Shown: positions 22,930 to 39,988 of the stretch, one piece after another | How positions within the stretch are numbered: the stretch's first letter is position 1 | Layout of the letters: each line of letters opens with the position of its first letter | NCBI GenBank assembly: GCA_963854835.1 | Contig: OY978527.1 | Location: forward strand, 39,630,040-39,694,039 | Source: Megamerina dolium | Lineage: Eukaryota > Arthropoda > Insecta > Diptera > Megamerinidae | Length of the DNA stretch: 64,000 nucleotides | Direction of reading: 5' to 3' | Position numbers and translations under genes: made by a program | Notes under the pieces: generated by a model | What the model saw: the letters and a program-made list of their open reading frames with translations, nothing else | Databases searched by the model: none | Told to the model about the DNA's origin: nothing

Positions 22930-23650
22930 AATGCACTAGATCTTTACTGGGAACACTTCTTCAAGTTACTGAATAGCGATGCTACGAACGATGGAGGAGA
23001 TCGCTAGAGCCCTCCAATTACGGATGATAATTCTGATGTGCACACATCAGAGAAAAACGCGCATTCCCGCTGATTGTAGTCTTATAATCGCAAATAAGGT
23101 CTTATCGAGCGCAGTGCGTAAAATACTAATGGCCTGTATAAATAAAAAAAAGCACCTTAGACTCGATATTGCTGCTTTAGCACGGTGGAGAGTTACCTCC
23201 AACTGGTGATTTGCATTGGTGATCGGGCTTGGAACATATTTCCCGGTGGTCACGAGACTCGTGTTTCGCTGTGATTAGTACTGTTTTGACAGTCCCATTT
23301 TGACTTGCGGATGTTCGCTTGTGTGCTGGCAACTGCAAATTATTGCCCGCTCTACTCCAGCATCACATTCTTTTATTCCAAATCCATATAAGACTTTGTT
23401 GCTCAAATTTTCGACCATTTCCGAAAAGGGTTCCAAGGGTCCAACTCTACTCTCGTTTCGATCCTGTTCAACATATACTATTCGCTGACACAAATATCTG
23501 AATTCTATACCTATATTCGACCCATTACTCGATCGTTTTACGAGGATGCCGGAATGACATTTCAGTCAACATTTGTTGTGAAGACAATTAGGCTTATCAG
23601 GAACAAATTTTCGCATGAAAGATTTCACTTGTCAGCAAAGCATTTTGCTG
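22930..23650. other. Unclassified, probably old repeat DNA
   Basis: Two minus-strand open stretches are suggestive of an old retroelement: RAKAAISSLRCFF near 23180-23140, and 'GPLEPFSEMVENLSNK' near 23430. I cannot match them to a family. No splice-flanked host exon is seen. Confidence 0.3.
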
Positions 23651-23715
23651 ACAATTGAAAATATTCACGCGGAATTTTGTCCAGGATAAGCCTGAATATT
23701 GTAATTCGTCATTCG

Positions 23716-23825
23716 GGTATCTCAGAGGTTCAATTTGCCTCGGCTGTGTTCAATCCCCAGCTGAGGCAAATTTAATATCGAACACATTTTACTTTCGACA
23801 GGTGTCCAACTATCGAAACCTAGCC
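23716..23825 (+). repeat. tRNA-derived SINE copy J, head fragment
   Basis: Short fragment: GGGTATCTCAGAGGTT (A-box region), 'tgtgttcaatccccagctgagg' around the B box, then 'tttaatatcgaacaca' of the body. It lies directly before the mariner relic. Confidence 0.55.
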
Positions 23826-24400
23826 TATCTCGCTCTGGCCGGCCAGTCACTGAAAAAGTCGATGACATTTTGCAACTGGTGGAGCTAGATGGCCATGCAA
23901 ACTGTCTGGACATAGCGGAGGACATCGGACAGTTTGGAATCATTTAATTGGCGCCATATGAGAAAGCACAAAAAAAAAATATTTATTGACCGAACTACCA
24001 ATCGATGAAGGGCTTCTGAAACGCAACAAAATCGGACCATTTCTGAAGCGAATCATCATGGATGATGAAAAATGTATTACATACGAGAATATTAAACGAA
24101 AAAATAAATCATGATCAAAGACCGGTGGACCACCACCAACGACGTCGAAACCTGTATTGACGGTAACAAGGTGATGCTGACTGACTGGTGGGGTTGGAAG
24201 GAAATTGTCTATTACGAACTACTACAACCTGGTGAAATGGTTAATTCTGACCTCTCACTCACCTCACAACTCGACCGATTGAACAAAGCAGTCGGAGAGA
24301 GCGACCAGAATTGGCCAGAAGAAAATATGTTGCGTCCTATGATGACAGCCAGGCCACACATCTTTGATATCCCTGCAAAAATTGGATGAACTTCACTGTC
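23826..24400 (+). mobile_element. mariner transposase relic
   Basis: The + strand yields, across frames, 'VELDGHANCLDIAEDIGQF' (DNA-binding part), 'MDDEKCITYENIKRK' (first catalytic Asp, usually GDEKWI), 'LTDWWGWKEIVYYELLQPGE', 'NSDL...QLDRLNKAV' and 'TARPHI' (second catalytic region, usually DNARPH, with the Asp changed). These fit a SETMAR-type mariner. Stops and frameshifts are frequent. It ends near the 3' side of RpII215 but does not enter it. Confidence 0.75.
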
Positions 24401-24902
24401 TAGTATTTGTGTCTCTGAAAAATTATCTTGTGGTCGACAAGACCACAGACCGACAAGAGCAGTATTCCGTCTCTTGGTGTTCTTACAGAGTTACATACAA
24501 GTTCCATCACTACGATACAAATAAAGCAAAGCATAAAATGCGTGTCATCAATAGCCACACTTTATTTATTTACATTTGCAAATTATTATATATTTTATAT
24601 GTGTTGTATTAAAAATTTATAAATATTAGCAACTGCTCTACTATTTATTGTATACCAGATCTTATACGGTATAAATTAGATATATCTTTCTAATTTGATA
24701 TACGAATATTTCTTAAAAAATGCTACATACAACATTTGCTCAAGTCTATTACGCTATGACGAAAATAAAAAATTCTATACATATATTCATTGTGCTGCTG
24801 ATACACATACAAATGTATGTTTGTGATTATAATAAAAATAGAAAAAAAAAAAACGAACATCTATTCCGAAGTAAGTCGTATATAATTCTCGTCTGGATCC
24901 AT
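24401..24902. other. 3' flank of RpII215
   Basis: Spacer containing the probable 3' UTR of the minus-strand polymerase gene. Minus-strand AATAAA signals lie near 24641-24648 and 24561-24570. No other gene is seen. Confidence 0.5.
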
Positions 24903-30918
<6,016 letters not shown>

Positions 30919-31941
30919 AATGAATCTGAACTATTAATGTTTGTGATCCCGAGTTGTTACACACTCAGAGGAGTTCACCACTTTCTATAGTTTATGAAGC
31001 ACTCCGCGGACCGAGCCTTCGTGAAAGTCTTCGTCACACTTCGCACTCAAAAAGTTGTGAAATTGTTAAATACTTTTATAGGTGTAAATAATGTGTATTT
31101 AATTCATATCACTGTCCTCTTTAGTGCACAAAACTGTGCTGGTACTTGTAATATGAATTTCGTTTTAGTTTTTGTCTATATTTATATTTTTTCTAACACA
31201 TTACACATCTTTACACAACTTTCGCATTAATACAAATGAAGCAATGCAAGCAATGAAGCCGCCATTTATTGTACATTTAATAGTAATTGAAATATGCTTG
31301 TCAAGCATGTGCAGAGATGTATTTTTATAATACACTCGTTGTCAAACAAATTTTGTGTTCCCGAATTCCTATACATAATTCGACAGCTTACTATTGCTAT
31401 GATTATCAAGAGAAATGTCTTTTGGAAAAAATGTGAAAAAGACGTTTCAAGGGAAAAATTTAATTTTTCGAACAAAACAAATCAAATACTGTCATATTGT
31501 ATATTTTATATTTGGATAAGTACACAATCTTCAATCTTCATAAGAATTTTATACGCACTCTGAAGAACGAACATTTTAATGACCTTAATATTTCAAAATT
31601 TGTTTTTCAACGAAACCCACATAAGGTGTAGCTCAAAACGAAGGTTAAACTTTGCAATCGACAGTACTAAAACGCTTGTTCCTTTTTTGTTCTATATGAA
31701 TATTAAGGAAAAGATTTTTTTTTGTTCTATTTGAATATTAAGGAAAAGATCTTATCAATTAAAATTTTCAGTTATCTATGAACAAAAAATAAAGTTTTAC
31801 ACCATTTTGTTTAAATCGATTTTTTCTCGAAAAAATATCCTAATAACCTATCAAAAATTTAGCATCGGATTAAAGGCCTTACAAATTCCTTTCAAATAAT
31901 ATAAAATTATTACAACAAAATTTTATGTAGATTTTTCTTTA
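30919..31941. other. RpII215 upstream region; no other gene
   Basis: Presumed 5' UTR and promoter of the polymerase gene next to 30919; I could not place a core promoter element with confidence. Further out the DNA is AT-rich. A unit of about 33 bp (TTTGTTCTATATGAATATTA plus aggaaaagat) is tandemly duplicated at 31683-31715 and 31716-31750. Confidence 0.45.
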
Positions 31942-32527
31942 AGTGCCTGTCCACATTGGCCAGCCCATGCGCAACTGTGCGAAATAGGTAGAAAAAGATA
32001 GTGTTTTGCACCGAAAGTCCAATCCAAAATTAAAAATCGGCGCAACGGGCGATGTTCTATGTCGGAAGTGTTTCGATTTTGACAAATATGCTCTCAAATT
32101 TTTAGACGTTGAAGTGATAGCATTAGTAGGAGACGCTCTATATTAGGGTCGTGCGAAATTATTATTTATCAAAAAGTTTTATTCGACTAACCAATTCGCT
32201 TAATCAAAATTATGATTTATCAAAATTAATAATATTCGATTAATCAAAATATTTTTCATTTTTATTTTTCTTTGTTTATGAAATTTTCTTTGGGAACAAA
32301 GATTTTAAACGCATTCTCATATTCAAAATCATGATTATTCGAATAATTTTATATTTGATTAATCGAATATTTTAATCAATCAAAATTTTCAAGCAAACAA
32401 TTAATTGCACAACCCTACTTAATTCCAAAATTTCAATTCCACTATAATATTTCAATTCAAATAAAAGTGGCGCAATTGCACTAATGTGGACACGACGTTC
32501 ATGGACAGATGAATGTGGACAGGCATT
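31942..32527 (+). mobile_element. AT-rich TIR element, copy 1 (TIR-AT family)
   Basis: Starts TGCCTGTCCACATTGGCC at about 31943 and ends with the inverted AATGTGGACAGGCA at about 32511-32524. The left part contains 'aagtccaatccaaaatta' and 'cggcgcaacgggcgatgttc'. The middle is packed with near-palindromic GATTAATC/ATTCGATTAATC motifs. Non-coding. Two related copies lie at 34760-35116 and 41475-41770. Confidence 0.7.
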
Positions 32528-33363
32528 CATGTTCATATTTTCTTTTCAGCAAGTACGTGTATGTGTAGACGTAGCCAAAGAAAATTATCTTGGTGCCGAA
32601 CTGAATTCTGACTTGTGATGGATATTATATTAAGAAATTGAACAAATTATTCATCGAATAGTCGTATAAGAGACTAAGAAATTAAAAACAAATAATTTTT
32701 ATTGGTTTTATATTACAAGTTTATCCCACAAAGACTAGCTAATATCACATCAGCTGATGTTTACAACTAAGATAGTGGATACACCCCCTGAAAGCTGCCG
32801 TCTTTCTTGCGCCAGCTAATATAAACAATAGGACCAACTAATTGGCATGTATGCATATTCGTGAATATGAAACTGTATTCATTTACAATAACTACTACTA
32901 CGACAATAGTCAATATTTTCATTAAAATGTACTCAATACTCCATATTTTACAGCTTTGCGTAGTTACATATACGTGTACAGAGCTGTTTCGAAATATCGC
33001 TACAATCACTATCTAAACAAACTGTCTTCGCCCAATACCATAAATTCATATACAACTGTGATATACTTCTCTTATTCATCACGACTGGCTTTATGCAATT
33101 CTAACACGAATACTCAATACAAATTTTTGCAGGCGCTAATTGTAGTTTGTTTTGGGAATGTAAACATCGCAGAGCGAACATACTCTTTTAATAGATCTCG
33201 CAAAATTCCACAAAAAATATACCAAACAGAAACCATTATGCACTGAAAATTGTATATTAGTGTTGATGTAAATTTATTATTTACATTTCATTTATGTATA
33301 TTTCATTATTTATATATTATTTACATATTTTTTATTTATATATATTATTTTATACTATACATT
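32528..33363. other. Spacer and p29 gene 3' flank
   Basis: AT-rich DNA without a recognised gene. A minus-strand AATAAA at 33331-33336 is a plausible poly(A) signal for the p29 gene. Confidence 0.45.
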
Positions 33364-33984
33364 TTACAAAAATGGTTCAATAAAATTTTTTATTTTTTTA
33401 ACAGATCTCTCCGCAGGACGTATTGCTAGATGTTTACCAAAGATTGTAAAATGCATATTTCCCAGGTGCATTGTAAATACACATTCACTCTTTGGAATTG
33501 TACGTATACGATGATCTTTGCACAATAATTTTAGCACATTTTTTGTGTCCAGTAATACAATACCGGTAATTCCTACAAATGTCGAACATTTAGATTCAGT
33601 AACACTCAGTTTCGCACCATGTAAATCTGTCTTAACTAAAAGTTTGCTAAAACTCTCATAACGTGGATCATTCACTTCAGGAACGGTATCACCCTCCTTC
33701 AGATATAAATGCTCTTTCATGTATCCCTTCCAGAGACGGTGTAGTGGAATAGCTTCTTCATAACGCATTTGCCGTGTAGGCAAAGCATATAGACCGAGAC
33801 GTGCATATTCTCTGCGTGTTAAAGTTGTGTACTTTGGGGAATGCTTCTTACGATCAAGTTGTTTTCTTTGTTTTACACCATTCAGCATGGTGAGATGATC
33901 TGGAATTATATTGATGGAACCGCGATTACATGGCGCAACCATGTCGGTTATAAATTCTTTTATATTCTCGATTTGTTGATCCAT
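33364..33984 (-). CDS. Pop4: RNase P/MRP protein subunit p29 (Pop4/Rpp29)
   Basis: Single-exon gene of 206 aa, close to the roughly 220 aa of human POP4. The protein binds the RNA of RNase P and RNase MRP, which process tRNA 5' ends and pre-rRNA in the nucleus. The C-terminal Rpp29/UPF0086 Sm-like barrel spans about residues 110-200. It shows DLHGAKLSVTESKCSTFVGI, the conserved 'GITGIVLLDTKN' and 'IPKSECVFTMHLG' strands, then 'KHLAIRPAERS'. The N-terminal part (RKQLDRKKHSPKYTTLTRRE) is basic and matches the RNA-contacting extension of the family. The start ATG at 33984 is the only sensible one before the conserved region. The gene lies upstream of RpII215 on the same strand, with its own spacer of about 2.4 kb. 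Inverted copies of one repeat lie on both sides of it. Confidence 0.9.
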   Translation of the reverse strand: MDQQIENIKEFITDMVAPCNRGSINIIPDHLTMLNGVKQRKQLDRKKHSPKYTTLTRREYARLGLYALPTRQMRYEEAIPLHRLWKGYMKEHLYLKEGDTVPEVNDPRYESFSKLLVKTDLHGAKLSVTESKCSTFVGITGIVLLDTKNVLKLLCKDHRIRTIPKSECVFTMHLGNMHFTIFGKHLAIRPAERSVKKIKNFIEPFL

Positions 33985-34759
33985 TTTTAATATCTAGAGG
34001 CTCACTGGGACATAAAACAATTCAAATTTTTTAAACGTTTCCATAAATATTCAATAAAACGATTTTAAGTGGAATTACCTATATATAATTAATACAATGT
34101 GCTTTCCAAAGTGAAACTAAAATAGTAAACAAAATAGTAAACTGTGGCTGCAATGTTTCAGCAACTGTCAACACTTATATAATGGTGCGATTAGTTAACA
34201 CGTAAGTAATAAGAATGATAGAAATAAAGATTGCGCCCTGAGTGAACAGTTATCTTTTTTGGTTTGAGTTTGACAGTCAACTGTTCGTATAGTTACGTCA
34301 TAAACGAACAGAATATTACCCAAAAAGAGCAAATAAATTTTTATAATTCTTGCAAGATCATTCTTGTGTCATATATTTGTACGAAAAATCATGTAAATCA
34401 TGAGATAAAATTATACGGTTTGAAATGCAAATCTGTTGAACATGCTTTTGTTCTAATACGTTAAATTATAGATGGAATTTATTTAAATTATGTTAAAGAT
34501 AATTATTTTCATTTTTCTCAAAAAACCCAATCATTAATTTGTATTTTTCCATTTATGCTAATTTTCAGTATTTTTATTTTATTTACGGTCTTTACATGAT
34601 ATATAATTATACGGTATATATTGTTATACGATTTCTTGAATCCCACTAATGTAATATAATGTGTAAAACGTCTAGACGGATAGTTCAGCCTATATGCTAT
34701 GTGAGCAGGAAAGAGATAGTTATACTTGCTGTACGAGCGATTAGTTAAAACGGATTGAT
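33985..34759. other. p29 gene upstream region; no gene seen
   Basis: 5' flank of the p29 gene. AT-rich, with no recognised exon. Confidence 0.4.
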
Positions 34760-35116
34760 AAGTAAGTTGGAACCACGAACTGATTAATCGAATAATTTCA
34801 ATTTTGATAAATCATAATTTTGGTCAAGCGAATTGATTTGTCGAATAATTTGATTAATCAGACTTTTTGAACAAACAATTAATCGCACAACCCTAATATA
34901 GGACGCTTCTTATTGATGTTATCGCTTCAACGTCTAAAAATTTGTGAGCATAGTTGTCATAATCGGAACACTTTGGACATAGAACATAGGTCGTTGCGCC
35001 GATTTTTAATTTTGGATTGGATTTTCGGCGCAAAACTTCCATCACTTTCTTACTATTTTTCTACCTATCTCGCTCACACAGTTGTGTCTGGGCAGGCCAA
35101 TGTGAACAGGCACTAA
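34760..35116 (-). mobile_element. AT-rich TIR element, copy 2, inverted relative to copy 1
   Basis: Reverse-orientation copy of 31942-32527. It ends at 35103-35116 with AATGTGAACAGGCA (terminal repeat). It contains 'cgttgcgccgatttttaatt', 'ttggattggattttcgg' and the GATTAATCGAAT-rich middle. The other terminus is not found, so it is truncated near 34760. Confidence 0.65.
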
Positions 35117-35223
35117 GAAAGTGTAAGTAAACTGTGCATGCACGCACAGTGGCACATGGCAACATTGTTATGTGTGTATACAGGAAAGAACAGTCGATTT
35201 CTCCGTTGCCGCTACGGGCATAA

Positions 35224-35420
35224 TGCTGCAACTAGCCACCGACGTAGCGTACGTACGTACCGCCCGTACGTAAGAACATAAAAAATTGCATTGATTTTCT
35301 CCGCTACGAGCAACGTCTACGTCACCGTCATACGGTGGTGAGTTTTCGTTAACACGACGTGTCGTGTTAACGTGTCAGCTGACACGTTCTACGTTTTTAC
35401 GTCGGTGGCTAGTTGCAGCA
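35224..35420. mobile_element. 197-bp MITE with perfect 23-bp TIRs and TAA duplication
   Basis: The terminal 23 bp (35224-35246, starting TGCTGCAACTAGCCACCGAC) are the exact reverse complement of 35398-35420. TAA flanks both sides (35221-35223 and 35421-35423). The inside holds GTACGTACGTAC, the perfect 18-bp palindrome ACGTGTCAGCTGACACGT at 35370-35387 and an overlapping 24-bp near-palindrome at 35348-35371. Terminus-like fragments (CTAGTTGCA) recur at about 35453. A PIF/Harbinger-type origin is inferred from the TWA duplication. Confidence 0.85.
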
Positions 35421-35665
35421 TAACTTTTCACAAATTTATGTTCTCACGAACGGGCTAGTTGCACCATTACGTTTTGACTACTTGCAGCATTAACCGGCTT
35501 GTTGTCTATACGCCGCTGTTTGGCATGTGAGCTCACACATACAAAGGCATGCATTAAATCAGCTGTTTCATTCAAACAACCTTCAAGAAATAAAATGTAA
35601 ATATACGACGATTGAAACCAGAATTTTCTAATTTGAGATAAATTCAAAATAAAACAAAATAATCA

Positions 35666-36434
35666 ATGGATAACATTAAATCCGAAAAGGATAAGTATAA
35701 ATTAAGGGGTAAGTAATATGTGTCATTTGTTACTGTATCGATACATACAAATTGCGTTGTATTGAGTAGGTCACGTAATACAAAATATTTTTCTGGAATT
35801 TTATTAGAATTTATTATTTCTCTATTTAAAAATATATAATTTTTTTCAATAGCGGCTGCTTTTCTGGGCTTCATTGGTGGCATATCAGCGTTAGCCGGTT
35901 TTTCGCGGACACTGGGCAAAGCGAGAAAATCGGAAACGAAAATAATTGAAAAGGGGGGACGTGATGCGGCACTACTATTAGATGAAGGTTCAAGATTGGC
36001 TGTTCGTGCGCTTGGATGGGGTACACTTTACGCTATACTTGGTACTGGTACTTTTTGTTATGGCGTATGGAAATTGTCTGGGGCCACAAATGTAATATAC
36101 AAATTATTCCCTCAATATTATATTTTCATATTATACCTGTGAAGTAGTTTATATATTCATTTTTATTTATTTCCATTAATAGCCATATAATTAATACATT
36201 ATTTGATTTATAAATAGAATATATTCACAAAATTGTTCTACCAAACTATTACCACAACTTACAATATATTGTATTAATTTCATTCTTGCATACATCTTTT
36301 AGATGGAGGAATTTCGAGCGATAATGGGCAAAGGATTGCCTAAGCTATCAAAGAATGAGCCACCAACTAGTCCCACTGATTTTGACAGTCTTACAGATCT
36401 AATGAAATATCTGGGGGCATGTTGCAAGGAATGA
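35666..36434 (+). CDS. TMEM242 homologue (DUF1358 membrane protein)
   Basis: Three exons, 35666-35708, 35853-36091 and 36303-36434 (TGA), give 137 aa; human TMEM242 has 141. Two membrane segments are visible: 'AAAFLGFIGGISALAGFS' (about 15-32) and 'GWGTLYAILGTGTFCYGVW' (about 71-89). Conserved loop residues between them include KGGRDAALLLDEGSRLAVRA. After the second segment comes an amphipathic MEEFRAIMGKGLPKL tail. In vertebrates TMEM242 is a mitochondrial inner-membrane factor that helps assemble ATP synthase and complex I; that role here is carried over by homology. Splice phases agree at both junctions. The D. melanogaster homologue, as I recall, is CG11699, a neighbour of RpII215. It faces the minus-strand kinetochore-like gene tail to tail. 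Confidence 0.88.
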
Positions 36435-36611
36435 AATTGCTCATTACAAATATTTAATATATAGTTTTATATTTTAAGTTTTATTAGATACATCCTTTGT
36501 GTCAATTTAGTACTTATATAAGAAACAAAGAATACTGACATAATATTTATACAATACATATTTTAAACTAGAAACCAATTATTGTTCTATATTTTTATGA
36601 TTGAATGGCTA

Positions 36612-37295
36612 TTATGGTTTAGCTAAGTGTGCAGCAATTTTAAGCTCTTTCATTTTTGTTGTATGGGAATCACAAACATCAATGACATTGTTCTGCAGTT
36701 CAATCAATTCTTCTACATCTTTCTCAAGAAATATATTTGCCGCCTGTCGAAATTCGACCGCATCTCGAATGAATTTTTGTAAATTCGGCATTTTCTCCAA
36801 ATAGGCCCGTTTCCCGGGAGGTAGTATACTACGATCTATGATCGGATGTTTCTGTTTTACTCGTTTAACCTCTTGCAATGCGGCACGCCAAACAGTATCC
36901 CATTCCTTGATTTCATGTTTTAGACGGTTTTCATATCTAAGGAGTAGAAAAAATAATCACACGTATCGAATGAAACTGCCTACTCAATTTCTTGATTGAA
37001 TCGCATTGTATTGTATACTCACTCCGTTAGTTCTGTACTCTTATCTACTCGTTCATCCAACACTACATGCGGCACAGAAATTATAAATAGTTTCATATTT
37101 AAAGTCTATGCATCATTTATACAAACCATTCTCCAATGTTATATTAAATACACTTCTATTCGTATTCCCAGTTGTACCGCCAGGATTCAAACTCTTCAAC
37201 GAAACATCCAAATCAATGCTTGTTTCTGGTTCAGTGTCAGTTAAAATTGGTACATGCACTTTTCGCTCTGTTCCTATATTCATTTTGTTATTCAT
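36612..37295 (-). CDS. Probable Mis12-complex kinetochore subunit (Nsl1/Kmn1-like)
   Basis: Exons 37295-37127, 37062-37023 and 36936-36612 (TAA) give 177 aa, and all phases agree. The N-terminus is polar. Residues about 60-170 are predominantly charged and helical, likely coiled coil: KSTELTEYENRLKHEIKEWD, VKRVKQKHPIIDRSI, and 'FLEKDVEELIELQNNVIDV'. No catalytic motif, signal peptide or membrane segment is seen. The call rests on two weak lines. There is faint similarity to the human NSL1 stretch around a 'KQ.HP.' motif. In D. melanogaster, Kmn1 (CG1558) is numbered next to RpII215 (CG1554). If right, the protein is part of the KMN network linking centromere to microtubules. The start is uncertain: a 5' exon near 37340-37486 has an ATG frame, but it does not join in phase at obvious splice sites. 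Confidence 0.6.
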
Positions 37296-38254
37296 TCCAT
37301 TTATATGTAGAACACTTGCAATAAAATATATATTTGAATTGAATTCGATATTTATATTTATTTAGCTTGCTTGAAAGATATGCTTGAACCGGTGCTGCCA
37401 CATTCTTCAACTGTTACCACATCAAAGCGCTTTTCAGAAAAGAAGATGAGCGCAAGCAGCCGACGCATACACGTAAAAGCCATTTCGAATACACATAGGT
37501 TTTTTTATTTACAGAATATTCGTACAAATTATTATCATTTTTTGTCAAATGGTGTTTGTTAACACCAACAAAATTGCAACGATATAGAAACTGAAAGAGT
37601 AAAATGACTTACCAGTTTTTACTGGATATATTTTTACTTGTAAGAATTTACAAGCAAGAAGAACATATGATAGAAACAAATATGACAAGAAAATATTCTT
37701 GAAGGGTGCATAAATTATAAGAAGATGACAATTTTCCAATGAACGAAGTAAGTAAATAACAAGCAAATTAGGTTTTATTTGTTAATTGAAGCCATTTACT
37801 AGTATTCAGCAAAAAAAAACTGTGCGTTTATGCGGCAAGTTGCTAGGAATCGCTTCCTTTTAATATTGATTTGGCACTGAAATTGATATTCACAATCAGC
37901 TGCTATTTGTTTACTTTTTTCTTTTCTGTTTCTGAAATTTTTGCTCGGAAAGTAAACAATCAGACCTAATTTAGTTGAGGTATAAAAATTTTAAAAATTC
38001 AAATTAAAATCCATCTTAAAATCTTAAAATTATTAACGACTTGTTTGACACATCTCTGATATCAAGAAGTGGAGAAAAGCTTAAATTAAAGTAACCAATA
38101 CCAATACAATTGTTGTTATGTTGAGAAATGAACACAGGCATAAGCGAAAGTAGTATATTCCACTATAGATTTTTTGCTTTTACTCTAATGTCTATGTTTT
38201 TATTGACGCTATGTTACACATTCGAACTTTTGGTGTAATGTGCATCAGTACTGT
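37296..38254. other. Divergent upstream region; no gene seen
   Basis: Between the minus-strand kinetochore-like gene and the plus-strand REEP-like gene. AT-rich. A short minus-strand frame (MAFTCMRRLLALIFF, 37486 downwards) could be untranslated or alternative first-exon sequence. Confidence 0.4.
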
Positions 38255-38450
38255 TCGTTTCAACAATTGTTAACAATGTTGTCAGAAAAGCGCCCGCGTA
38301 CTCTATTTATGTGACAGAAAATCCAAAAATGAGCGTAAATAGTTTGTGATAGTAAAAATTTAGCCATCATAGGTGATAGAAAACCTATTAAAAAAAAATC
38401 GGGTTGTCAATTACGGGCTGTGATTGTCAATTTGCAAGTTTCTGAGTGGT
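38255..38450 (-). mobile_element. Diverged second copy of the 29-bp-TIR MITE
   Basis: Reverse-strand similarity to the MITE at 1717-2243: CAGAAACTTGCAAATTGACA and GTAATTGACA (38399-38447) match 1930-1970. GTTAACAATTGTTGAAA (38262-38278) matches near 2012-2028. No clear TIRs remain. It lies about 500 bp upstream of the REEP-like gene. Confidence 0.55.
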
Positions 38451-38953
38451 TTCCATTAGCGTACTTTCTGTATATTTTCTCACATTGAGAGTATAATTTG
38501 TTTGGTGGTATATGGAAATTTTGGAGCGTGGTTTTGTGCTGTACTCGATCCGATCCACAATGTCTACTATGCCACCTTAAGGGTACAAAATGACTGTAGC
38601 ATCGTGTAATTACAAATATAAACATGGCAACGCTGGCTTGAACCGCTTTTTATTTTGATGCTTTCGCTTACATTTGTAATGAAACGGATATTTCATAATG
38701 GATCTTGTCGAAAAGAGCATTGTTTTTATGATATATTTTGGTGTATTTTTTGCAATATAGCTTTTATGCCTGAAAATGAAAAAAGTAACTGTGCATTGTC
38801 ACGAAAAAAATGCTCCTCAGTTGTTGTAATTACTGTAACCACTTATTAGTTAATTGCACGATTATTTCAATCGTATTTAACAAATTCCTTCCGGTTTTTA
38901 AAAAAAAAAAATTATTTTTCGTTTATCATAATATTCGTTGTTTAGTTTCCGTC

Positions 38954-39664
38954 ATGTTCATTCCCAAAGTGTACGCACAATGGATTATCCTTTTGCTTAC
39001 AAGGGCATATCCGGCATTTAAGACATTACGATTTCTCCTACGCAAACTTCCAATGGATGACCCAGGATATAAGCAATGGCTATTCTATTGGACTTTTTTT
39101 CCTGCTTACATGTATGGAGAATATTATTCCGATTTGTACTTCGATTGGATTCCTTTCTACTATGAGGCCAGAATTTTATTAATTTTAATTATATTGCCGG
39201 TATTTATAAGACGACCTGATGGTACCTACATTTCAGTAGAATTGTATGATGATGAAAGTGTTGCCATCCATTTAAACAAATTGGAAATGGAACGTCGAAG
39301 ATATGCATATTGCTGCTGGCGTGTGTATTATGATTTGCGTATGTTATTTAAAATTGTTTTTGGTGGGCTTTTCCTTGACGACGACTTACCTGAACACATT
39401 GTTCGTGGTCGTCGTCGGCGCGAGCTTGAAATGAACGCTACACAGTATTCACCTATACCGCGAAGAATCCGCTCTGCCGTTATAACTGAAGAACCTCGAC
39501 CAGAGGAGGAAGAGCAACAACAAATACCAAATCTGCCAGTGTACTATCCAATGGGCGAACCTATCAAAGAAGAGATCATACCAGAATCGCCGCGAGAAGA
39601 AACCTCACCATCCACTCAAAGACCCAGACCTCAGACCAGAAGAAAAAATAGAAGAAGGACTTAA
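38954..39664 (+). CDS. TB2/DP1/HVA22 (REEP-like) membrane protein
   Basis: 236 aa in one visible exon, TAA at 39662. The TB2/DP1/HVA22 domain spans about residues 10-85: 'YPAFKTLRFLL', 'YKQWLFYWTFFPAYMYGEYY', 'WIPFYYEARILLILIILP'. These hairpin-forming hydrophobic segments shape tubular ER in REEP/Yop1 proteins. The rest is unlike REEP5: a basic 'GRRRRELEM', a Pro/Glu-rich stretch and a very basic tail (PRPQTRRKNRRRT). The ATG at 38954 follows a possible acceptor (TTGTTTAG at about 38937-38944), so a 5' non-coding exon is likely. Poly(A) signals AATAAA start right after the stop (39665). The gene is convergent with the GATAD1-like gene 325 bp away. Confidence 0.85.
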   Translation: MFIPKVYAQWIILLLTRAYPAFKTLRFLLRKLPMDDPGYKQWLFYWTFFPAYMYGEYYSDLYFDWIPFYYEARILLILIILPVFIRRPDGTYISVELYDDESVAIHLNKLEMERRRYAYCCWRVYYDLRMLFKIVFGGLFLDDDLPEHIVRGRRRRELEMNATQYSPIPRRIRSAVITEEPRPEEEEQQQIPNLPVYYPMGEPIKEEIIPESPREETSPSTQRPRPQTRRKNRRRT

Positions 39665-39988
39665 ATAAAAATAAAATATACAATTCAATACTAAATGGAC
39701 GTAAGTGGAACGTATACACGCAATAATAACTTTAAAATGTCTAGCGAGACTTTTGCTTGTAATCGAACATTGTACCTAAACTTTTATATTTGTCACAAAA
39801 CTTAAGACATTACCCTTTTGTAGAAAAAAAAAAAGAATCCAAACAAGGAAGTAAATATACGTTTTAAGGACAATAATCAATTTTAATGTATGATTTGTGT
39901 TTTGAATGTTTTTTTTATTGTTTTCCTTTATGATTTATATGTGTGTGTTCGATCCAAATAATATATATAATTTAATGGATGATTGTGT

